Assembly (NCBI GenBank): GCA_905234235.1
Contig: CAJOHN010000012.1
Coordinates: 1 to 43,072, forward strand
Direction: 5' to 3'
DNA length: 43,072 bases
Source: an uncultured Selenomonadaceae bacterium
Lineage (GTDB): Bacteria; Bacillota; Negativicutes; Selenomonadales; Selenomonadaceae
Shown here: piece by piece, positions 37,368 to 43,072 of the stretch
Numbering within the stretch: position 1 is the first letter of the stretch
How the letters are laid out: the number at the start of each line of letters is the position of its first letter
Notes under the pieces: generated by a model
What the model saw: the letters and a program-made list of their open reading frames with translations, nothing else
Database searches by the model: none
Told to the model about the DNA's origin: nothing
Translations under genes and position numbers: made by a program

Positions 37368-39256
37368 ATAGAATTTTTACTTTGCTTAAACCGATAAACA
37401 CCAGCCCCTAAATTCGAGCTTGAAAATTCGGGAGTAGTTATGCCGTCGATAGCATTGCGATAAAGTTTCACAATCTGCGCGGTGACTTCGGGCGAATAAT
37501 TTTGCGCCTCAATCCTCAACGTCGCCGCACCTAAAAATTTCTCAACGTAGGGTAGCAAACATAAATCCTTGCCGAAGAAAATATGCCAACGCTTAAATTG
37601 GTCGACGCGCAACGAATGAATTTCGCCAGCCTCGTCCTCCAACGCGTAATGATGATTCAACTTGCCGGGCGTCGTAAATTCGTCATAATCGGGCACGTAC
37701 AGCTTGGCAATGTCATGGTCGCAAATCATCGATTCAATCTTCCCGTGAATAATTATTTCAATCGGCAACGGCGAATTTTCTACGACACTCCGAACCTGCG
37801 CGAAACTAAGTTCAAGGGAAGCCGTCGCCTGAACGACGCCTAAGCTTTTCAAAAATTCTGCGGCAACGGGATTGAACACGTTGAACGACACATCGGCATA
37901 AATCGGCGCGTCCGTCAAAATTTTTACCAAATTCAACGCGCCCAAGTTCCCGACCATCACGCCGTCAAAATCTATATCCTGCGAAAAAATTTCTGTCAGC
38001 TCCGCTAAATCTTTATCTCTGGAAGTTCGCGGCGTCGCCAAAATTATTTTCTTACCCGCCCAATGCGCAAGCTCGGCGGCTTTTTTTAATTTGTTGACTG
38101 TGAACGGCTTCAGCGGCTTGAAAACTTCCCCGCCAACGTAAATGACATCCGCGCCCGCGTCAATCGCCGCACTTACAGATTCAAAACTCGACACCCGCGC
38201 AGATAATTTCGGCTTGCGTAAAGATTTAATCGCCCGTTCCTCCGCGAAAATATTTTTAACGGCGTCATCATCAAAGCTCGGCTCAACTACCGCGTGGCTA
38301 AAAATTTTCGGTTCGCGTTCGCCGGTAATTCCAATATCTTTAATCGTCGGCACGCCAAACGCAAAACTCGTCGTGAAGTCGCGGACACGCCTCGCATAAA
38401 GATCTTGCCAACGCATTCTGTTGATACTGTAGCCCGTCGGGTCGTCAAGGTAAGAATCAATTTCGCGGCGATACGTTGACACTAAACGGCGAACAAATTC
38501 CGGCGGACGCATGCGCCCCTCAATTTTAAAACTCGTGACGCCCGCTTGAATCAAATCCGGAATGTTCCTAAACATGCACATATCATTAAGCGCGAGCTTA
38601 TAAGAAAAATCGTCCAGCGTGTCGCCCGTCGCTTCGTCGATAAGTTTGTAAATCCAACGGCAAGGTTTCATGCAACGCCCGCGATTACCGCTTTGCCCGA
38701 AAACTACGCCCGAATGAATGCATTGCCCGGACTCCGCAAAACACATGTCGCCGTGAATGAAATATTCAATCTCAATGCCCGTGCGCTCCTTAAGCAATGT
38801 AACTTCGGTAAGCGTAAATTCGCGGCTGACGACCACGCGAGTTATCCCGAAAGTTTTAAGCAGTTCGACGGCGTGGCGATTGTGCGTGTTCATCATAACT
38901 GAGGCGTGCATAGGAATTTTTATGCCGAGTTTGCGAACTAAATTTATAACCGCCAAATCTTGCACCAAAATTGCATCGGGCTGAATTTCGTTTAGGTAAA
39001 TCAAATATTTTTCAAGCGGCGCGAGTTCCTCCGTACTAATCAGATTGTTCAGCGTGATATAAATTTTGACGCCGCGCCCGTGAGCAAATTCAATCGCCGC
39101 CTTCAACTGCGCGTCATCGAAATTAAAATCGCTGTTGTGGACGCGCATGTTAAAACCTTTGCCGCCCAAATAAACCGCGTCCGCACCGGCTTCAATCGCC
39201 GCAACCAACGACTCCCACTGACCGGCGGGAGCTAACAACTCCACAGATTTTTTCAT
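37352..39256 (-). CDS. U32-family protein (RlhA-like, two-module)
   Basis: 634 residues. The N-terminal module starts ELLAPAGQWESLVAAIEAGADAVYLGG and contains the U32 signature EYFIHGDMCFAESGQC and the cysteines of GNRGRCMKPCRW, likely Fe-S ligands. A second, diverged TIM-barrel-like module begins about residue 350 (SARVSSFESVSAAIDAGADVIYVGG). Once called peptidases, several U32 proteins hydroxylate RNA bases (RlhA on 23S rRNA, TrhP on tRNA); a similar role is the likeliest here. Start 39256 uses AGGGGG that lies at the edge of the 7-bp repeat array. Confidence 0.85.
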   Translation of the reverse strand: MKKSVELLAPAGQWESLVAAIEAGADAVYLGGKGFNMRVHNSDFNFDDAQLKAAIEFAHGRGVKIYITLNNLISTEELAPLEKYLIYLNEIQPDAILVQDLAVINLVRKLGIKIPMHASVMMNTHNRHAVELLKTFGITRVVVSREFTLTEVTLLKERTGIEIEYFIHGDMCFAESGQCIHSGVVFGQSGNRGRCMKPCRWIYKLIDEATGDTLDDFSYKLALNDMCMFRNIPDLIQAGVTSFKIEGRMRPPEFVRRLVSTYRREIDSYLDDPTGYSINRMRWQDLYARRVRDFTTSFAFGVPTIKDIGITGEREPKIFSHAVVEPSFDDDAVKNIFAEERAIKSLRKPKLSARVSSFESVSAAIDAGADVIYVGGEVFKPLKPFTVNKLKKAAELAHWAGKKIILATPRTSRDKDLAELTEIFSQDIDFDGVMVGNLGALNLVKILTDAPIYADVSFNVFNPVAAEFLKSLGVVQATASLELSFAQVRSVVENSPLPIEIIIHGKIESMICDHDIAKLYVPDYDEFTTPGKLNHHYALEDEAGEIHSLRVDQFKRWHIFFGKDLCLLPYVEKFLGAATLRIEAQNYSPEVTAQIVKLYRNAIDGITTPEFSSSNLGAGVYRFKQSKNSIQLSS

Positions 39257-39270
39257 AACAAACCCCCTTG

Positions 39271-39399
39271 ATTAGGGATCAGAGATTAGGGATCAGAGAT
39301 TAGGGATTAGGGATTAGGGGTCGGGGGGCAGTACTGATCCCTGTCCCCTGTCCCCTGAACCCTGAACCCTTTTCCCTGAACCCTAATTCCCCTCTACCC
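39271..39399. repeat. Inverted arrays of 7-bp repeats around a CAGTACTG palindrome
   Basis: From 39271 to 39326 eight heptads in exact 7-nt phase, mainly ATTAGGG (five copies) with ATCAGAG twice. After the palindrome CAGTACTG (39329-39336) nine C-rich heptads run 39337-39399: ATCCCTG, TCCCCTG twice, AACCCTG, AACCCTT, TTCCCTG, AACCCTA and two decayed units. The halves are roughly reverse complements. The last units reach into the 3' end of the four-helix-bundle gene. Confidence 0.9.
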
Positions 39400-39757
39400 T
39401 CTTAGTTAATTTGGCAATAAGCACATTCAACATTTTGCCTAATTCAGCGCATAAGTTCAAAGCCGAATCTATATCGGAATCCGCAAAATAATTGACACGA
39501 ACACAAATCTGAAGTTGTGTTTCAATTTCGGCTGTTGAGCCACGTGCAATAAAAAGAAAGCGAATGTAGTCCTTAGTTGAGGAACGACTGTTTCCTTCAG
39601 CAATATTCGACGGAATTGAAACTGCCGCACGTCTCAACTGATCCGAAAGAACAAACGTCTCTTCCTTCGGCAATTTTTTTGCTAAGCTGTAGACTTCGAC
39701 AACCAAATCCATAGCTTTTTGCCAAACAACTAAATCTTTGTAATCACGAATCAACAA
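39383..39757 (-). CDS. Four-helix bundle protein (23S rRNA intervening-sequence/S23 family)
   Basis: 124 residues with the family core DLVVWQKAMDLVVEVY, LPKEETFVLSDQLRRAAVSIP and SNIAEGNSRSS, followed by FLFIARGSTAEIETQL. These small proteins were first seen inside 23S rRNA intervening sequences and are related to the Avd accessory protein of diversity-generating retroelements; their function alone is unknown. No reverse transcriptase is in the window. Start TTG 39757 is 7 nt after GGAGG, which is part of a 7-bp repeat array, and the TAG stop lies in the opposite array. It overlaps the glycosyltransferase stop by 7 nt. Confidence 0.88.
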   Translation of the reverse strand: MLIRDYKDLVVWQKAMDLVVEVYSLAKKLPKEETFVLSDQLRRAAVSIPSNIAEGNSRSSTKDYIRFLFIARGSTAEIETQLQICVRVNYFADSDIDSALNLCAELGKMLNVLIAKLTKRVEGN

Positions 39758-41592
39758 AATAATTCCTCCCTCCCTGAAACCTGAAACCTAAACCCTGACC
39801 CCTGACATCTACTCCTCCAAGTCGCCCGATAAATTTTTTCCAGTTCGCCGAGATATTTTTTGCCGTCCATGAGCGTGGAATTTTTGACGTGTTCACGAAG
39901 TCCGACGTGATACGCTGCGATTAATTCTTTGCGTCTGCTGAGTTGAATCGCCTTCTTGACGTAATCCATTGGGCTGTGCGCGATAAGTTCATTAACATCA
40001 GCGGCAGATAAAATCGACGCGCCGAGCCTCGCCCCGTGAGTTTTGCCGCGAAAAGTTATCACGGGCACGCCCATATATAAAGCCTCGCAAGTCGTCGTGC
40101 CGCCGGTGTAAGGGAAAGTGTCAAGCGCAACGTCGATGTCGCTGTACTGTTCAAGGTAGTCGGGGCTGTAAGCGCGCATTTCAATTCTATCAAGCGGGAA
40201 GCTCATCTTGCGAAGTTTATCTTTGATAAGTTCTTTGCCGTCGTCGAGACTGAAAATTTTCCCTTTAAGAATCAAACGGGAATTCGGCACGCCGTCAAGA
40301 ATCGCTCGCCACATATAAAGCACGTCTTCGCTGACTTTGGCGAAATTATTAAAGCTCCCGAACGTGATAAAACCGTTGTTTAGGACGGGCGCACGAAGTT
40401 CCTGCGCGGGCATGTCACGAATCAAACTTGGCGCGTAGCACAGACAGCACGGGTCGAGACGCAAAATTTTTTCGGTAAAGGTATCGGCGCGGTTTATTTC
40501 GGGCGAACAAATTTTATCCGACAAAAAATAATCAACGCCATTAAGCCCCGTCGACGCGGTGTAGCCGAGTGCGCAGATTTGAACGGGCGCGGGCTTATGC
40601 GCAAGAATCGGGAGGCAACTGTCCTGCGAATGCCCCGATAAATCCACCAGAATATCAACCGCGTCCTCGTCGATGATTCGCGCCGCCGTCAACGCGTCCT
40701 TGCCGATTAAATCGCGCCAGCCGACTTTGAAACTTTTAATCTTCTCCGTGACGAAATCTTTTTTGCCCGTCGAGTAGCACGTCACAGAAAAATTATCCGC
40801 GTCAAAGTCTTTAAGAAACGGCGTCAAAAAATTTGCAATGGCGTGCTCGCGGAAGTCCGGCGAAATGTATCCGATGTGAAGTTTACGTTCCGCGTCGAAA
40901 TTTTTTCTGTCGTGCGTGAAGGGAACTATCCTCGCGAAGAATGAATTATATCGCCGCGCAGATTCTTTGGCTTGTACGGGCGGCACGTCGCGATAATTTT
41001 TCAGGAACAGATGTTTGGAATAAAGTTCCGCCGCCTGTTCGTCTCTGTCCGTCAACGCGCTTGCCTCCAAAAGATTCGCCGACGCCCGCGCAGGTTCGCT
41101 CGCCAAATAAAGTCCGTTTGAACTCCAACACAACGCCTTGAACAAAATCGACTGCACGATAAAAATTTTTTTCTCCGATTGCTTCTGAAGGTTCTCGTCT
41201 TCGGAAGTTTTTTGCCGCCGCTTAAAAGAAAATTGCCGATTAAAATCGTTCATCCGGTTCTGCAAAGTTTTAAGCTCGGCGTGCGCGTCGGTTATCAAGT
41301 CGTCAAAAATTTTAAGTTGCTCGCGGAGCTTTAACTTCTTAACCGCGACGCCGCCCCAAATTAATCTTCCGCGCAGATGTTTCGGCTCAATCGAAAGCGC
41401 GTAGCCCGCAAATGATTCTGCCTCGTCGACATTGCCCAAGTACAGCGAAGACTCCGCCATAATCGCCAAACCGTCCGCAGAATTTTTATCGACCTCGAAA
41501 ATTTCGCGTGCGACGGTGCGCATAGACTTTGGATCTCCGCCCGCAGAAAATTTCTCCGCCAACGTCACCCAATCTAAAATTTTTTCGTCCAT
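39751..41592 (-). CDS. GT41-like (O-GlcNAc transferase/SPINDLY-type) glycosyltransferase with TPR N-terminus
   Basis: 613 residues. TPR-like helices occupy about 1-215. The catalytic half shows LHIGYISPDFREHAIANF, VDILVDLSGHSQDSCL, APVQICALGYTASTGL, FGSFNNFAKVSEDV, LDTFPYTGGTTTCEALYMGVPVI and RLGASIL, all hallmark segments of the OGT C-terminal domain that binds UDP-sugar. With pilin and flagellin next door, a role in flagellin O-glycosylation is plausible but inferred. The last 20 or so residues (after KIYRATW) are encoded by a 7-bp repeat array and look foreign to the family. GGGAGG precedes ATG 41592. Confidence 0.88.
   Translation of the reverse strand: MDEKILDWVTLAEKFSAGGDPKSMRTVAREIFEVDKNSADGLAIMAESSLYLGNVDEAESFAGYALSIEPKHLRGRLIWGGVAVKKLKLREQLKIFDDLITDAHAELKTLQNRMNDFNRQFSFKRRQKTSEDENLQKQSEKKIFIVQSILFKALCWSSNGLYLASEPARASANLLEASALTDRDEQAAELYSKHLFLKNYRDVPPVQAKESARRYNSFFARIVPFTHDRKNFDAERKLHIGYISPDFREHAIANFLTPFLKDFDADNFSVTCYSTGKKDFVTEKIKSFKVGWRDLIGKDALTAARIIDEDAVDILVDLSGHSQDSCLPILAHKPAPVQICALGYTASTGLNGVDYFLSDKICSPEINRADTFTEKILRLDPCCLCYAPSLIRDMPAQELRAPVLNNGFITFGSFNNFAKVSEDVLYMWRAILDGVPNSRLILKGKIFSLDDGKELIKDKLRKMSFPLDRIEMRAYSPDYLEQYSDIDVALDTFPYTGGTTTCEALYMGVPVITFRGKTHGARLGASILSAADVNELIAHSPMDYVKKAIQLSRRKELIAAYHVGLREHVKNSTLMDGKKYLGELEKIYRATWRSRCQGSGFRFQVSGREELFC
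39764..39805. repeat. Second array of 7-bp repeats at the glycosyltransferase 3' end
   Basis: Six units in 7-nt phase: TCCTCCC, TCCCTGA, AACCTGA, AACCTAA, ACCCTGA, CCCCTGA. They encode the C-terminal tail of the glycosyltransferase and, on the minus strand, the GGGAGGGAGGA that serves as ribosome site of the four-helix-bundle gene. Confidence 0.85.
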
Positions 41593-41621
41593 CTGAATCC
41601 TCCCACGCGATAATTTTTTTT

Positions 41622-41650
41622 ATCATAAACCAAACGCGCCGAATTGACAA
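41622..41650 (-). promoter_or_regulatory. Predicted promoter of the GT41-like gene
   Basis: Minus strand: TTGTCA (41645-41650), 17-nt spacer, TATGAT (41622-41627). Its -35 box overlaps the -35 box of the divergent pilin promoter. Confidence 0.55.
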
Positions 41651-41673
41651 TAAAATAATTTCTGCCCTATAAT
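41644..41673 (+). promoter_or_regulatory. Predicted pilin promoter
   Basis: Consensus TTGACA (41644-41649) and TATAAT (41668-41673) with an 18-nt spacer; leader about 20 nt to AAAGGAG and the ATG. Confidence 0.8.
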
Positions 41674-41699
41674 CGTCAAAAACAAAAGGAGCGAACATC

Positions 41700-42101
41700 A
41701 TGAATCAACGAGGCTTTGCAACACTGGAAGTAATTCTTATGGTTATGGTTATCGGGATCCTCGCGTCAATCGCCGTGCCGAGATTTACTTCCGTCACGAC
41801 CGCCGCCAATACCGCCAAAATTCAAGCCGACCTTTCAACTATCGACACCGCCATTGCCGTTTATCAAATGGAAAAAGGCTCCGACCCCGCCGACATTCCC
41901 GCGCTTGTTACTGCCAAATATCTCCAAGCAAAGCCCGAACCTCCTACCGGCAAATGTTACATCGACGGCACAGAAAGTCCCGTTCCGACCGGCGACTACA
42001 CCATTAACAGCGATAATCGCGCAATTCTCGGCACCAACAACACCGCTGATAAATTTCATCTCCCGAAAAATTCTTCGGGCGGCGGCAACGAGACTCCCTA
42101 A
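41700..42101 (+). CDS. Type IV pilin / type II secretion pseudopilin-like protein
   Basis: 133 residues. The short leader MNQRG is followed by FATLEVILMVMVIGILASIAVPRF, a class III signal: prepilin peptidase should cut between Gly5 and Phe6, and Glu at +5 of the mature chain is present. The rest is a small globular head resembling major pseudopilins (PALVTAKYLQ, GTESPVPTGDYTI) and a Gly/Ser-rich end. AAAGGAG precedes the ATG. No pilus assembly genes are adjacent. It could belong to type IV pili, secretion or DNA uptake. Confidence 0.85.
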   Translation: MNQRGFATLEVILMVMVIGILASIAVPRFTSVTTAANTAKIQADLSTIDTAIAVYQMEKGSDPADIPALVTAKYLQAKPEPPTGKCYIDGTESPVPTGDYTINSDNRAILGTNNTADKFHLPKNSSGGGNETP

Positions 42102-42399
42102 TTGACAGAAAAATTTTTTTAAGCAGGGCTTGATTCTGTTGACGGGAAAAACTTTTCTTGATACAATACGGCGCAAGGGAGAAAAATTTTTTTCCGAAAC
42201 GTTTAATGTTTAGGTAGGATTCGACGATAAAGTTTTCAAGAGACAATGAACGAAGCTAACCTGCGGCAAGTCGTTACGCGTGCGAGGAGCAAGTTTCCCG
42301 GCGACGGTCGGGACGGCAGTAGGCTCGTTTGTTTAGCGGCGGAAGGGAAACCGTCGACTAAGGAAAAATTTTTCTAGGAAGATCAAGGAGGAAATAACC
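42102..42399 (+). promoter_or_regulatory. Flagellin control region: sigma-A and sigma-28 promoters and a structured leader
   Basis: TTGACG (42139-42144), 17 nt, TACAAT (42162-42167) is a strong sigma-A promoter. TAAT (42204-42207), 15 nt, GACGATAA (42223-42230) closely matches the flagellar sigma-28 consensus TAAA-N15-GCCGATAA. The leader of 160-225 nt holds GTTTCCC (42293-42299) complementary to GGGAAAC (42345-42351), and CGACGGT (42302-42308) complementary to ACCGTCG (42350-42356); these helices cross, so they are exclusive or form a pseudoknot. GGA motifs at 42362, 42377 and within the GGAGG site (42387-42391) could bind CsrA. Confidence 0.6.
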
Positions 42400-43072
42400 A
42401 TGGGTATGGTAGTAAAAAACAACATGAGTGCAGTCCGCACTCTCAACACTCTTAATGCTAACAGCACCGCGCTCCAGAAGAGCTTAACCAAAGTCTCCAG
42501 CGGCATGAAAATCAACAGCGCACAGGACGACGCTTCCGGTTACGCAATTTCTGAGCGTATGCGCGTTCGCATCCGTTCACTCGACCAGGCAAATCAAAAC
42601 ACCCAGAACGACTCCAGCTTGATGAAAACCGCTGAAGGCGCAGTCGGCAACACCGTCGAGATTCTCCGCGCTCTCAAGGAAAAAGCCATCAACGCTGCCA
42701 ACGATTCCAACACCGAAGAAGATCGTCAAACGATCCAAAAAGAAATCAACCAGTTCATCGACCAAATCGATGACAACGCCCTCGTTCAGTTCAACGGCAA
42801 GTATCTCGTCGACGGTTCCAAGAACAATGCTGCTACGGCGACACAGACTGTTCTCCTTAACCAGAGCTTGGATAAAAACTCTGCGGCGGCGAGTGCCTTG
42901 ACGGAACTCAACAACCGCGCAGGCGATTCGCTCGGCATTCAGAACACCGATAAATGGCAAGTTTCTTGGGTGCAAAACGGCAAGATTAATTTCACCAGCG
43001 GTGATGTTGGCGGCAATACTATCGCCGCCATTCTTGCCACTGCAGGTGCTGACGGTGTCGCGGCTAAAACCG
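42400..43072 (+). CDS. Flagellin (partial, runs off right edge)
   Basis: The frame is open from ATG 42400 to the edge (224 codons). The N-terminal D0/D1 domain is clear: VVKNNMSAVRTLNTLN, LTKVSSGMKINSAQDDASGYAISERM and the QNDSSLMKTAEGAV helix that polymerises into the filament; from about residue 140 it passes into the variable central domain. The GGAGG site is 8 nt upstream. Codon use shows more C-ending codons than neighbours, fitting a highly expressed gene. It is the likely target of nearby glycosyltransferases, which is inference. Confidence 0.95.
   Translation, partial: MGMVVKNNMSAVRTLNTLNANSTALQKSLTKVSSGMKINSAQDDASGYAISERMRVRIRSLDQANQNTQNDSSLMKTAEGAVGNTVEILRALKEKAINAANDSNTEEDRQTIQKEINQFIDQIDDNALVQFNGKYLVDGSKNNAATATQTVLLNQSLDKNSAAASALTELNNRAGDSLGIQNTDKWQVSWVQNGKINFTSGDVGGNTIAAILATAGADGVAAKT

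Noticed and set aside
39271-39399. CRISPR array
   Set aside because: Units are 7 nt without spacers and there are no cas genes; it is a short tandem repeat.
39383-39757. Avd accessory gene of a diversity-generating retroelement
   Set aside because: No reverse transcriptase and no template/variable repeat pair is visible nearby; only the protein family is shared.
42175-42399. c-di-GMP (GEMM) riboswitch in the flagellin leader
   Set aside because: The conserved GEMM core segments (GCAAACC, GACGCAAAGCC) are not present; only generic structure is seen.

Overview
The window reads as chromosomal DNA of a flagellated diderm Firmicute, most likely a member of the Negativicutes (Selenomonadales-like). 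This is inferred from Firmicute-type genes (CtsR, SufU, LytR-CpsA-Psr protein, strong AGGAGG ribosome sites, frequent TTG starts) lying beside an outer-membrane sugar gene (GmhB-like) and a cobamide-synthesis locus. Gene density is high, many neighbours overlap by ATGA, and I see no rRNA, tRNA, CRISPR array or transposase. The two ends are partial: a DUF2142-type membrane protein at the left edge and a flagellin at the right edge.

Layout. 1-5540: a minus-strand set (AdoMet decarboxylase-like protein, a double-length CobT-type phosphoribosyltransferase, DUF2142 membrane protein) divergent from cbiJ and a Nif3-family gene. 5600-9800: a MerR regulator, a TPR/glycosyltransferase and a short uvrA. 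9837-12372 (minus): an amino-acid permease and pfkA. 12559-18438: a long housekeeping operon (HAD phosphatase, purE, unknown, purA, lysS, obg, unknown). 18572-25469: lysC, a GT17-like transferase, sufS-sufU, a DUF4258/YgiT-zinc-finger pair, prfA and a CNNM/CBS membrane protein, meeting def on the other strand. 26016-33498: cbiE, a cyclase-family hydrolase, an LCP protein, a membrane protein coupled to a tubulin-like GTPase, a GntP-type permease and an SHMT-like pseudoenzyme. 33503-37367: a solitary ctsR (minus), gmhB-like, CAP-domain, GltD-like oxidoreductase, a tiny hydrophobic peptide in a folded RNA (type I toxin-like), and a radical SAM protein. 37352-41592 (minus): U32 protein, a four-helix-bundle gene framed by 7-bp repeat arrays, and a GT41-like glycosyltransferase. 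41700-43072: a type IV pilin-like protein and flagellin.

Most unusual signals. (1) The octamer CTGCGCGG/CCGCGCAG occurs at least 43 times in 43 kb, in both orientations, in several reading frames and in at least one intergenic site, about one per kb, while single-base variants are rare. This density and strand balance resemble a DNA-uptake-type signal. (2) A four-helix-bundle gene sits inside arrays of 7-bp TTAGGG/CCCTGA-like repeats that supply its ribosome site and stop codon and overwrite the 3' end of the neighbouring glycosyltransferase. (3) A 26-codon hydrophobic ORF lies in a transcript whose 5' and 3' ends are complementary. (4) A 679-residue protein carries two CobT-like halves, resembling a fused ArsA-ArsB phenolic-cobamide enzyme. 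(5) Three proteins look catalytically or structurally altered: an AdoMet decarboxylase homologue without its self-processing serine, an SHMT homologue without its PLP lysine, and a UvrA without its insertion domain.

All functions are read from sequence motifs without database searches. Promoters and terminators are pattern calls.
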